Below, one piece after another: positions 7,644-14,364 of a DNA stretch of 64,000 nt (position 1 is its first letter; the number at the start of each line of letters is the position of its first letter). This stretch comes from Actinomycetospora callitridis (GTDB taxonomy: Bacteria; Actinomycetota; Actinomycetes; Mycobacteriales; Pseudonocardiaceae). A program made the translations under genes and the position numbers. Below the pieces are notes generated by a model, which did not search any database, was not told the origin of the DNA, and saw nothing but the letters and a program-made list of their open reading frames with translations. The DNA lies in assembly GCF_028737265.1 (NCBI RefSeq), contig NZ_JAQZAK010000004.1, positions 434,001-498,000 of the forward strand, given 5' to 3'.

Positions 7644-8117
7644 ATGGCTGTTCGTCCCAAGGAAACCGTCGTCCCGTTCGCCGTGCACGGCGAGGGCACC
7701 GGCGTCGCGCAGGAGCTGACCGCCGGCGGTCACGTCTTCACCACCGACGCCTACCCCGCCTTCGGTGGTGCCGACGAGGCCCCCAGCCCGCTCTTCTACG
7801 CGCTCGGCTCGCTGACCTCGTGCAACCAGGTCACCGCCGCTCTCGTCGCCAAGGACCTGGGCGTCCAGCTCGGGAAGTGGACCTTCGACATCCAGGGCGA
7901 CCTCGACACCGCCGTGCTCGTCGGCGGCGCCGAGGGCAACGCGAACTTCGAGAGGGTCGAGGTGCGCGCGACCGTCGAGACCGACGCCAGCGAGGAGCAG
8001 TTCGCCACGCTGATCTCCGAGACCGCGCGCCGCTGCCCCGTGACGCAGCTCTTCCAGCGCTCGGGCCTGGAGTTCGAGAACAACTGGACCCGCGCGGAGC
8101 TCCCCGCGGCGGTCTGA
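7644..8117 (+). CDS. OsmC/Ohr-family protein
   Basis: 157 residues from ATG 7644. The two redox cysteines of the family are present: Cys60 in ALGSLTSCNQVTAA and Cys131 in ARRCPVTQLF, with the intervening beta-alpha pattern intact. OsmC/Ohr proteins are thiol-dependent peroxidases that reduce organic hydroperoxides; some members (YhfA-like) have other roles. The usual length is 140-160. It follows a cysteine-type leader peptide and an SD-sequestering hairpin, so its expression is probably tied to sulfur status. In a locus full of flavin monooxygenases it may detoxify peroxides or reactive sulfur species. A family of palindromes begins 20 bp after its stop. Confidence 0.9.
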   Translation: MAVRPKETVVPFAVHGEGTGVAQELTAGGHVFTTDAYPAFGGADEAPSPLFYALGSLTSCNQVTAALVAKDLGVQLGKWTFDIQGDLDTAVLVGGAEGNANFERVEVRATVETDASEEQFATLISETARRCPVTQLFQRSGLEFENNWTRAELPAAV

Positions 8118-8136
8118 CAGGCCCCGACATTCGGAA

Positions 8137-8181
8137 CGAACGCGCCGTTCGCTGCGGTAGAAGCAGCGAACGGCACGTTCG
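8137..8181. repeat. palindrome of the CGAACGCGCCGTTCG family
   Basis: 19-bp arms (8137-8155 and 8163-8181) with one mismatch and a 7-nt loop GGTAGAA. The left arm and its flank are nearly identical to those of the palindrome at 10447-10491. No T-tract follows. It separates two codirectional genes. Confidence 0.8.
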
Positions 8182-8199
8182 CTTCTCCACGACAGCACG

Positions 8200-9213
8200 A
8201 TGCGGTCGCCCACGCCGGTGCGGGAGCCTGGGGAGGTGACCGGTCTCCCCGTCCTCGACCTCGCCCGCTTCCGCTCCCCCGAGCGGGACGCGTTCCTCGA
8301 CGACCTGCGCCGCGCGGCGCGCGACGTCGGCTTCTTCACCGTCGTCGGCCACGGGATCGCGCCGGAGCTGACGGCACGCCTCGACGAGGAGGTGCGGCGG
8401 TTCTTCGCGCTGCCGCTGGAGCAACGCCTCGCCATCGAGAACATCGCCTCGCGGCACTTCCGCGGCTACAGCCGGGTCGGCACGGAGCGCACCGGCGGCG
8501 AGGCCGACCAGCGCGAGCAGATCGACGTCGGGCCCGAGCGGTCGCCGGTGCACGGAGAGGCGCGCTACTGGGGCCTCGTCGGGCCGAACCAGTGGCCGCC
8601 GGCGCAGCCCGCGCTGCGCGACGCCGTGCTCTCCTGGCAGGACGAGGCGCTGCGGGTGAGCCGGGAGATCCTGCGCGCCCTGGCGGCGTCGCTGGGCCAG
8701 CCCGAGGACCACTTCGACCGGTGGTTCGACGACGAGTCGCACCTGCACCTCAAGGTCGTCCACTACCCCGGCGGGGCATCCACCGGGCAGGGCGTGGGAG
8801 CGCACAAGGACTACGGATTCCTCGCGCTGCTGCACCAGGACGACGTTGGTGGCCTGCAGGTGCAGGTCCCGGGCACCGGCGAGTGGCTCGACGCCGCGCC
8901 CGTGCCGGACGGCTACGTCGTCAACATCGGCGAGATGCTCGAGGTCGCGACGCGCGGCTACCTCACCGCGACCCGCCACCGCGTCGCGAGCCCGCCGCCG
9001 GGCGTCGACCGCTACTCGGTGCCGTTCTTCCTCGGGCCCCGCCTCGACGCCGTCGTCGAGCCGGTGGACCTGCCGCCGGAGCTCGCGGCCGAGACCGCGG
9101 ACTGGGACCCGAACGACGACCCCGACAACCCCCTGCTCGCGGCGTACGGCGAGAACGCGCTGGTCGGCTGGCTGCGCTCGCACCCGGCCGTCGCCGCGCG
9201 GTACTGGAGCTGA
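8200..9213 (+). CDS. isopenicillin N synthase-like 2OG/Fe(II) dioxygenase
   Basis: 337 residues counted from ATG 8200; an in-frame GTG at 8236 (VTGLPVLDLARF) is an alternative. The N-terminal DIOX_N pattern VLDLARF...ARDVGFFTVVGHGI is followed by the jelly-roll core. The metal triad is visible as His202 and Asp204 (GAHKDYGFLAL) and His260 (TATRHRVASP), with Arg271 of R-Y-S-V-P binding the co-substrate (R-x-S), as in isopenicillin N synthase and plant/bacterial 2-oxoglutarate oxygenases. It therefore oxidises a small molecule using Fe(II) and O2, probably with 2-oxoglutarate. Taurine/sulfonate dioxygenases belong to a different family, so a sulfur role is only suggested by context. Confidence 0.9.
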   Translation: MRSPTPVREPGEVTGLPVLDLARFRSPERDAFLDDLRRAARDVGFFTVVGHGIAPELTARLDEEVRRFFALPLEQRLAIENIASRHFRGYSRVGTERTGGEADQREQIDVGPERSPVHGEARYWGLVGPNQWPPAQPALRDAVLSWQDEALRVSREILRALAASLGQPEDHFDRWFDDESHLHLKVVHYPGGASTGQGVGAHKDYGFLALLHQDDVGGLQVQVPGTGEWLDAAPVPDGYVVNIGEMLEVATRGYLTATRHRVASPPPGVDRYSVPFFLGPRLDAVVEPVDLPPELAAETADWDPNDDPDNPLLAAYGENALVGWLRSHPAVAARYWS

Positions 9214-9295
9214 GCGCCGGCCTCCTCTCCGCGCGCAGGGCACCTTCGGCCGGCAAGAGCGGCGAGGGCCACCCTCCGCCGGAACGACCTCGCCG

Positions 9296-9353
9296 ACGAC
9301 GGGCACGTTCCGCATGATCGCCACCGGATCCGGCTGCGGAACGTGCCCGTCGT
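9296..9353. repeat. 19-bp perfect inverted repeat with 20-nt loop
   Basis: Arms 9296-9314 and 9335-9353 (ACGACGGGCACGTTCCGCA and its exact complement) around a 20-nt loop. Located in the 207-bp gap between the dioxygenase and the zinc-type reductase, about 70 bp before the latter's GTG. Its arm sequence differs from the other palindromes, though the inner GCACGTTC resembles the right arm of the repeat at 8137. Confidence 0.8.
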
Positions 9354-9420
9354 GGCGGCCCCGCGACGCGACATCGATCTCGTCTCTCCGGTCTCCGGTT
9401 CCGTGCACCAGGATGGCGCC

Positions 9421-10425
9421 GTGGCGAGGATGCGTGCCGTCGTGCTCGACGGGCCGGGTGACCTGACCGCTTTGCAGCTGCGCGACCTCACGGTCCCCGA
9501 GCCGGAGCCGGGGCAGGTCCTGATCTCCGTGAAGGCCTTCGGGCTCAACCGGTCCGAGCTGCACACCCGCCTCGGCCTCGCCGACGGCGTGACGTTCCCG
9601 CGGGTCCCCGGCATCGAGGCCACCGGGACCGTCGCCGTCTGCCCGGGCGGCGAGTTCGTCCCCGGCCAGCAGGTCGTCGCCATGATGGGCGGGATGGGCC
9701 GCACGTTCGACGGCGGCTACGCCGAGTACACCTGCGTGCCGGCCGCCCAGGTCACCGCCTTCTACAGCGACCTCGACTGGGCCACGCTCGGCGCGGTGCC
9801 GGAGATGCTCCAGACCGCGCACGGCGCGCTCACCGATGGGCTCGACGTGCGGCCCGGCCAGTCGCTGCTCGTGCGGGGCGGGACGTCGTCGGTCGGCATG
9901 ACCGCCGCGGTGCTCGCCAGGTCGCGGGGGCTCACCGTGCTCGCGACGACCCGCGACGAGGCCAAGGGCGAGCGGCTCCGCGCGCTCGGGGTCGACCACG
10001 TGCTGGTCGACGACGGGGACGTCGCCCGCCAGGTGCGCGACGTCCTCGGCGACGGCGTCGACGCCGCGCTCGAGCTGGTGGGCACCCCGACCCTGCCCGA
10101 CACCCTGCGCGCCACGCGCCGCCACGGCGTCGTCTGCTTCGCGGGGATGCTGTCGAACCGATGGACGGTGCCGGATTTCTATCCCATCGAGTACCTGCCC
10201 CGCGGGGTCCGGCTCACCGCCTACGGCGGGGACGCGAGCGACCTGCCGGCCGCGGTGCTGCAGCAGTTCCTCGACGACGTCGCGGCCGGCCGCGCCACCG
10301 TGCCGCTCGGCCAGGTCTTCCCGCTCGAGCGCATCCGCGACGCCCACGCGGTCATGGAGGCCGACCGCGCGACCGGGAAGCTCGTCGGGCTCCCCCGCAT
10401 CCTGCGCTGGCGCTCGCGCCGCTGA
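9421..10425 (+). CDS. zinc-binding/quinone-type alcohol dehydrogenase (MDR family)
   Basis: 334 residues from GTG 9421, chosen because AGGA lies 8 nt upstream; ATG 9430 is an alternative. The GroES-like N-terminus (VLDGPGDLTALQLRDL; VKAFGLNRSELHTRLG) is followed by GIEATGTV, a strand GGTSSVGMTAAVLARSRGL that replaces the GAAGGVG nucleotide loop, and TTRDEAKGERLRALG. The catalytic zinc Cys/His set of true alcohol dehydrogenases is absent, so this is more like an NAD(P)H:quinone or enone reductase. It is the last plus-strand gene before the convergent DszC-like gene, from which a palindrome separates it. Confidence 0.85.
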   Translation: MARMRAVVLDGPGDLTALQLRDLTVPEPEPGQVLISVKAFGLNRSELHTRLGLADGVTFPRVPGIEATGTVAVCPGGEFVPGQQVVAMMGGMGRTFDGGYAEYTCVPAAQVTAFYSDLDWATLGAVPEMLQTAHGALTDGLDVRPGQSLLVRGGTSSVGMTAAVLARSRGLTVLATTRDEAKGERLRALGVDHVLVDDGDVARQVRDVLGDGVDAALELVGTPTLPDTLRATRRHGVVCFAGMLSNRWTVPDFYPIEYLPRGVRLTAYGGDASDLPAAVLQQFLDDVAAGRATVPLGQVFPLERIRDAHAVMEADRATGKLVGLPRILRWRSRR

Positions 10426-10446
10426 GGCGTGCCCCGTGGTTCGGGA

Positions 10447-10491
10447 CGAACGCGCCGTTCGCTGCTCCTAGCGCAACGAACGGCGCGTTCG
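10447..10491. repeat. palindrome of the CGAACGCGCCGTTCG family between convergent genes
   Basis: 15-bp perfect arms (10447-10461 and 10477-10491) with a 15-nt loop. The left arm with its flank (GGGACGAACGCGCCGTTCGC) is nearly identical to that at 8133-8152. It lies between convergent genes and could act as a bidirectional terminator, although it has no T-tract. Confidence 0.8.
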
Positions 10492-10514
10492 CTCCAAACC
10501 GAGGCGGGGCGGCG

Positions 10515-11744
10515 TCAGCTGTACCAGGTCGGCTCGGGGAGCTCGTCGGTCAGCACGAACCGCCCGACCTCGCGGCGCTTGTACGCCACGGGGTCGTGCA
10601 GGGTGTGCGTCCGCACGTTGCGCCAGAAGCGGTCGAGGCGCAACGAGGACGTCGTGGACCGCGCACCGGTGGCCTCGAAGATGCCGCTCGTGATCTCGAG
10701 CGCCACGTCCGTGGCGCGCGCCTTGACGGCCGCGACGCGCACCTCGTGCTCGCCGCGCGCCCGCTCGGTGACCGCGTCGGGCTCGCGGTGGATCGGCAGC
10801 GCCTCCTGCGCGACCGCGTCCGCGAGCGCCTCGACGGCCCACAGCTTGGCCGTGTGGTCGCCGTAGAGGTCGATCACGTACGGCTCGTCGACGGCGCTGG
10901 AGTGCCCGCCGTGCAGCCACGGACGCGTCGTCGTGCGCGTGTACGCCGCCGCCTCGTCGAGCGCTCCGCGGGCGATGCCGAGGTAGAAGCTGACGAAGAC
11001 GAGCTGGATCACCGGCACGTTGAGGGTGTTGTAGACGCGCGGGGTGAAGACCTTGTCGCGGAACCCGGCGGCCTCCGCCCACGAGACGCGCACGCCCTCG
11101 AGCGTCACGCTGCCCGACTCGGTGAGGCGCTGGCCGATGTTGTCCCAGTCGTGGAACGTGATCGCCGGCTGATCCGACGGCACGATCGCGAAGATGTGCG
11201 TGTCGGTGTTCTCCAGCACCCCCTCGAGGACGGTGACGTCGGAGACCCTGCTGCCCGTCGAGAACGACTTGTGGCCGCTGAACGTGATCTCGTCGCCCTC
11301 GTCACGGATGACGACGTCGGCGTCGCGCGGGTTCACCGCGCCGCCGAAGAACCACCGCTGCCGCGTGGCCTCGGCCTCGACGTGGGCGATCTGCTCGGGC
11401 GTGCCCACCAGGCGCGCGGCCCAGAACCAGAGCAGGTGGTAGCCCAGGAGCTGGCCGATCGAGCCGTCGCCGGCGGCCACCTCCCGGATCACGCGGTAGG
11501 CGGTGGGCCACTCCTGGCCGCCGCCGCCGTGCTCGACGGGGCCGAGCAGGGTGACGAGGCCGGAGTCCTTGAGCAGGGCGACCTCCGCGTACGGCGCCTT
11601 CCCCGCCGCGTCACGCTCGGCGGCGTCGGCGGCCAGGACGGTGCGCACGAGGCGCGCCCGCTCGAGCCACTCGGCCTCGGTGTGCGGGGTGGGCAGGGTG
11701 CTGAAATCGGGGGTGGTGGTCTGGCGGTCGAGCGTGCTGGTCAC
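10515..11744 (-). CDS. acyl-CoA-dehydrogenase-fold flavin monooxygenase (DszC/SfnB-like), second copy
   Basis: 409 residues from GTG 11744 behind GAGGAGAACC. It has the DszC-branch layout: HTEAEWLERARLVRTVLA, then AAGDGSIGQLLGYHLLWFW, FSGHKSFSTGSRVSDVTVLE, and the C-terminal signature RFWRNVRTHTLHDPVAYKRR, which is nearly diagnostic for DszC, SfnB and related sulfur-compound monooxygenases. These need reduced flavin and O2. It is a paralogue of the protein at 506-1714 but clearly diverged. Upstream on the same strand lie two small ORFs and a leaderless HVDLCR leader peptide, so cysteine-dependent control is likely. The substrate cannot be read. Confidence 0.9.
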   Translation of the reverse strand: MTSTLDRQTTTPDFSTLPTPHTEAEWLERARLVRTVLAADAAERDAAGKAPYAEVALLKDSGLVTLLGPVEHGGGGQEWPTAYRVIREVAAGDGSIGQLLGYHLLWFWAARLVGTPEQIAHVEAEATRQRWFFGGAVNPRDADVVIRDEGDEITFSGHKSFSTGSRVSDVTVLEGVLENTDTHIFAIVPSDQPAITFHDWDNIGQRLTESGSVTLEGVRVSWAEAAGFRDKVFTPRVYNTLNVPVIQLVFVSFYLGIARGALDEAAAYTRTTTRPWLHGGHSSAVDEPYVIDLYGDHTAKLWAVEALADAVAQEALPIHREPDAVTERARGEHEVRVAAVKARATDVALEITSGIFEATGARSTTSSLRLDRFWRNVRTHTLHDPVAYKRREVGRFVLTDELPEPTWYS

Positions 11745-11787
11745 GGTTCTCCTCGATCACGGGGTTCGGGCGGGTCGGCGAGGAGGT

Positions 11788-11868
11788 CCGACATGCCTGG
11801 GCGAACACCCGCCCGTGGTCGATGTGCCGGCGCCGCGTGAACGGGGCCGGCGCGGACGGCGAGGTCAC
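11788..11868 (-). promoter_or_regulatory. degenerate leader-peptide-like ORF coupled to upstream small ORF
   Basis: GTG 11868 overlaps the TGA of the 51-codon ORF (GTGA). The frame reads RRRHIDHGRVFAQACR over 11788-11835, which keeps the spacing R-R-H-x-D-x-x-R-x-x-A-x-x-C-R of the true leader at 12214-12300, with Ile and His-Gly replacing Val and Leu-Cys. The frame does not stop before the DszC-like gene but runs on into it to 11611. It may be a decayed or extra leader; the coordinates cover only the motif-bearing part. Confidence 0.4.
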
Positions 11869-12020
11869 CGCCGGGTGGGCAGCGGGTGGCGACGCAGGTC
11901 GTCGCGCGGACGCGCCTGGGCCGTGGCGACCTCGGCCGCGATGCGCTCGGTCAGGAGCTCGGCGACAGCGGCGCCCCGTGGACCGAACCGGCGGCTGGAA
12001 CGGGGGATGACGGTGGCCAT
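11865..12020 (-). CDS. 51-residue small protein of unknown function
   Basis: Begins at ATG 12020 with a good site (CGGAGG, 8 nt spacing) and ends at TGA 11865-11867. The sequence starts MATVIPRSSRRFGPRGAA, followed by an amphipathic helix VAELLTERIAAEVATAQ and an Arg-rich tail. There is no signal peptide or membrane segment. It sits between the leader peptide and the DszC-like gene on the same strand, and its stop overlaps a GTG that opens a leader-like frame. It could be a real small protein of the sulfur locus or another regulatory ORF. I do not recognise a family. Confidence 0.5.
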   Translation of the reverse strand: MATVIPRSSRRFGPRGAAVAELLTERIAAEVATAQARPRDDLRRHPLPTRR

Positions 12021-12154
12021 GCGGGGTTCCTCCGATGGACCTCGGCGGGCGCGGTCGGCGCGCACGGCGAGGAGGTGTGGACCAGGGCGAGCAGCGGCGC
12101 GCGACGACACAGGTCGTCGAGCAGGCGCGTACGGATGGCCCGGAAGGGCGTCAT
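11951..12154 (-). CDS. possible 67-codon uORF downstream of leader peptide
   Basis: ATG 12154 has GGAG with 5-nt spacing. The N-terminal part reads MTPFRAIRTRLLDDLCRRAP and contains D-L-C-R, weakly resembling the leader-peptide core; the rest is Pro/Ser-rich and overlaps the start of the 51-residue ORF by 70 bp in another frame. Its coding status is doubtful; the good ribosome site is the main support. Confidence 0.3.
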   Translation of the reverse strand: MTPFRAIRTRLLDDLCRRAPLLALVHTSSPCAPTAPAEVHRRNPAWPPSSPVPAAGSVHGAPLSPSS

Positions 12155-12180
12155 GTCGACTCCGACGAGCAGGAGGGCGG

Positions 12181-12201
12181 CACCCGGGGATCACCCGGGT
12201 G
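12181..12201 (-). promoter_or_regulatory. 8-bp GC hairpin just after the leader peptide
   Basis: CACCCGGG (12181-12188) and CCCGGGTG (12194-12201) form a perfect 8-bp stem with a 5-nt loop. The stem begins 13 nt after the leader-peptide stop in the minus direction. No T-run follows, so it would be a Rho-type or translational element rather than a classic intrinsic terminator. It is placed where an attenuator is expected. Confidence 0.5.
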
Positions 12202-12213
12202 GTGCTCATGCGG

Positions 12214-12300
12214 TCAGGGTCGACAGATCGCGGCGGAGGTCCGGCAGAGATCGACATGACGGCGCCACGCGTGCCACACGGTGGTCGGCGCCTCGGTCAC
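12214..12300 (-). CDS. cysteine leader peptide (RRHVDLCRTSAAICR type)
   Basis: A 28-codon ORF from GTG 12300 to TGA 12214-12216, ending WHAWRRHVDLCRTSAAICRP. This matches closely the actinobacterial putative leader-peptide consensus R-R-H-V-D-L-x-R-x-x-S-A-x-x-C-R that precedes sulfate/thiosulfate uptake and other sulfur genes. GTG 12279 is a shorter alternative. A -10 box lies exactly 7 nt before GTG 12300, so the message is probably leaderless. Downstream on the same strand come a hairpin, two small ORFs and the DszC-like gene. Ribosome stalling at the two Cys codons when cysteine is scarce is the inferred switch. Confidence 0.8.
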   Translation of the reverse strand: MTEAPTTVWHAWRRHVDLCRTSAAICRP

Positions 12301-12307
12301 GGACGGG

Positions 12308-12313
12308 ACGGTA
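12308..12313 (-). promoter_or_regulatory. -10 box of leaderless promoter for leader peptide
   Basis: TACCGT on the minus strand, a full TANNNT match, 7 nt before GTG 12300. This spacing puts the transcription start at or next to the start codon. No good -35 hexamer is visible. The divergent enoyl-CoA hydratase gene starts 67 bp away. Confidence 0.6.
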
Positions 12314-12379
12314 CGCATGGCCGACGCCCCGGCGCCACCACCGTGTGAGCGAGATCGGTCGGCTGCCACAGTGACGGTC

Positions 12380-13162
12380 ATGGACGACGAATTGGTGCAC
12401 CTCGAGGTCACGGGCGGCACGGCGACGATCACGCTCGACTCGCCGCGCAACCGCAACGCGCTCTCCGCGCAGGTCCGCCGGGAGCTCTCCGCCCACCTGG
12501 ACACCGCGACCCTCGACGAGACGGTGCGCGTCATCGTCCTGACGCACACCGGGCCCGTGTTCTGCTCGGGGATGGATCTGCGCGAGTCGCGCGGCGCGGG
12601 GTCGGACGACCAGGGCGTCAACGAGTTCCCCGCGATCCTCAGCACGCTCTGGACGTCGGACACGCCCGTCATCGCCCGTGTCGCGGGCCCGGCCCGCGCC
12701 GGTGGCGTCGGCCTCGTCGCCGCCTGCGACATCGCGGTGGCCGTGCGCGAGGCGACCTTCGCGTTCACCGAGGTGCGCATCGGCGTCGTCCCCGCCGTGA
12801 TCTCGTCGGTGGTGCTCCCCCGCCTGCTCCCCCGCGCCGGCAGCGAGCTGATGCTCACCGGCGAGACCTTCGACGCCACGCGCGCCGAGGCGGTCGGCCT
12901 CATCAACTCCGCCGTCGACGCCGACGGTCTCGACGTCGAGGTCGCCCGCTACGCCGACATGCTCGCCCGGGGCGGGCCCCGCGCCCTCGCGGCCACCAAG
13001 GCGCTCCTGCGCCGCGACCGCGGGGAGCACCTGCAGCAGGACCTCGAGGCGATGCTCGGGCTCTCGGCCGAGTTCTTCGCCTCCGAGGAGGGCCAGGAGG
13101 GCATGGCCGCGTTCGCGGAGAAGCGGGCGCCGTCGTGGGTGCCGGGCCCGCCGACCGAGTGA
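12380..13162 (+). CDS. enoyl-CoA hydratase/isomerase family protein
   Basis: 260 residues from ATG 12380; GTG 12371 is possible. The crotonase fold is recognised by TITLDSPRNRNALSAQVRRE, VFCSGMDLRES (first oxyanion-hole segment), RVAGPARAGGVGLVAACDIA (second oxyanion-hole Gly) and EVRIGVVPAVISSVVLPRL. The family hydrates or isomerises enoyl-CoA thioesters in the cytoplasm. The usual G-A-A-x-G is replaced by R-A-G-G-V-G, which some acyl-CoA hydratases share. It is divergent from the leader-peptide transcript and could be unrelated to sulfur use. The stop is 7 bp from the end of a tiny convergent membrane-protein gene. Confidence 0.9.
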   Translation: MDDELVHLEVTGGTATITLDSPRNRNALSAQVRRELSAHLDTATLDETVRVIVLTHTGPVFCSGMDLRESRGAGSDDQGVNEFPAILSTLWTSDTPVIARVAGPARAGGVGLVAACDIAVAVREATFAFTEVRIGVVPAVISSVVLPRLLPRAGSELMLTGETFDATRAEAVGLINSAVDADGLDVEVARYADMLARGGPRALAATKALLRRDRGEHLQQDLEAMLGLSAEFFASEEGQEGMAAFAEKRAPSWVPGPPTE

Positions 13163-13169
13163 TCCCTCG

Positions 13170-13253
13170 TCAGACGAGGTTGACGACGACCACCAGCACG
13201 AGCAGGGCCAGCAGCGTGGCCGTGACCCAGATGCGCGCGACCCGGCGGTCCAC
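13170..13253 (-). CDS. 27-residue single-span membrane peptide
   Basis: GTG 13253 begins 2 nt after the stop of the 74-residue gene upstream. The product is VDRRVARIWV followed by TATLLALLVLVVVVNLV: a positively charged N-terminus and one transmembrane helix reaching the C-terminus. The tight spacing and clean hydrophobic pattern suggest a real gene translated with its neighbour. No family is recognised. Confidence 0.5.
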   Translation of the reverse strand: MDRRVARIWVTATLLALLVLVVVVNLV

Positions 13254-13254
13254 C

Positions 13255-13479
13255 TCAGACCTCGGGCGCGGTCGTGGCCTCGGCGCGCCGCCGCTCACGT
13301 CGCTCCTGGGCCTCCAGGCGGGCGGCCACCGAACGCTCGACGACCGTGTCGATGATCGCCGCCGCGCCCCAGCACACCGGGCCCACGACGGCGACGACGA
13401 GGACGACCTGGACGGTGAAGTCGAGCTGGGTCAGCCACAGCTCGACGCCGTCCCACCAGGTCGCGACGGCACGCAGCAC
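13255..13479 (-). CDS. small membrane protein, unknown function
   Basis: 74 residues from GTG 13479. It has a Trp-rich start (AVATWWDGVELWLTQLDF), one long transmembrane helix (VQVVLVVAVVGPVCWGAAAI) and a charged C-terminal helix rich in Arg/Glu (ARLEAQERRERRRAEA) that would lie in the cytoplasm. It is followed after 1 nt by a 27-residue membrane peptide. The pair is convergent with the enoyl-CoA hydratase gene. No function can be assigned. Confidence 0.6.
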   Translation of the reverse strand: MLRAVATWWDGVELWLTQLDFTVQVVLVVAVVGPVCWGAAAIIDTVVERSVAARLEAQERRERRRAEATTAPEV

Positions 13480-13513
13480 GTGCTCGACGGTACGCGGGGG
13501 GCCGGGGCCCCGG

Positions 13514-14254
13514 TCAGCGGGCCAGGAAGTCCTCGACCAGGGGCGCGACGAGGTCGACGCGGCTGATCAGCTCGGTGTGCTTCGTGCGCGGGAGGACCGC
13601 GAGGCCGGCGTCGGGGATCGCGTCGGCCATCGCCACGGCGGCGTCGACCCGGACGAAGTCGTGGTCGCCGACCATCACCAGCGTCGGCGCCGTGATGCGC
13701 TCGAGGTCGGCGCGCGACCAGTTCTCGTCGGCGGTGACGATGGGGTCCAGCTTGGCGACGACGGTCTCGAACGTGCTCAGCCCGTGGCGCTCGTACTCGG
13801 CGAACATCGCGCCGAACTCGGCCTCGGTGGGCATGCGGGTCGACGTCGCGTACTGCGAGGGGTCGTGGATCTCGTCGTGGTAGTCGTCCTTGCGCCGGTG
13901 GACAGCCCCGAGCACCAGCCGGTCGACGCGATCGGGATGCCGCACCGCGGTCTCGAGGGCCACGAGCCCGCCCCAGCTGAACCCGAGCACGTCGGCACGC
14001 TCGAGACCGAGGTGGTCCAGCACGCCGACGACGTCGCCGGCCTGGTTGGCGAGGGTGATGTCACGGTCGACGTCGGCCGTGCGCCCGTGTCCCTGCAGCT
14101 CGACGGGGACGAGGCGGCGGGTCGGGCCCAGACGGGGCATCAGCGTCCCGAAGCTCAGGTCCAGCGTCATCATCCCGCCGTGCAGCAGCACCAGCGGCGT
14201 GCCGGTGCCGTGGTCCTCGAAGTAGACGTCGATACCGGGCAGCGGGGCGTACAC
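13514..14254 (-). CDS. alpha/beta hydrolase
   Basis: 246 residues from GTG 14254 behind GGAGGACCC. Features of the fold are GTGTPLVLLHGGMMTLDLSF (oxyanion-hole HGG), the nucleophile elbow LGFSWGGLVAL with Ser in G-x-S-x-G, the acid in GDHDFVRVDAA and the catalytic His in PRTKHTELI. A small-molecule esterase, lactonase or related hydrolase, probably cytoplasmic since no signal peptide is present. It is divergent from the reductase at 14365. The substrate is unknown. Confidence 0.88.
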   Translation of the reverse strand: MYAPLPGIDVYFEDHGTGTPLVLLHGGMMTLDLSFGTLMPRLGPTRRLVPVELQGHGRTADVDRDITLANQAGDVVGVLDHLGLERADVLGFSWGGLVALETAVRHPDRVDRLVLGAVHRRKDDYHDEIHDPSQYATSTRMPTEAEFGAMFAEYERHGLSTFETVVAKLDPIVTADENWSRADLERITAPTLVMVGDHDFVRVDAAVAMADAIPDAGLAVLPRTKHTELISRVDLVAPLVEDFLAR

Positions 14255-14364
14255 GGGTCCTCCAGGAGGTTCTCGGTTCGTTTCGGGGCTCTCACCGGTG
14301 GAACTGCGCCCACCCGCCGAACTCATCGGGCATCGGGCAAGTCGTCCCGGATAGGTTGCGGGGC

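Noticed and set aside
11886..12374. Plus-strand frames opposite the leader-peptide region
   Set aside because: They are antisense to the leader and small ORFs, carry no motif and have no ribosome site.
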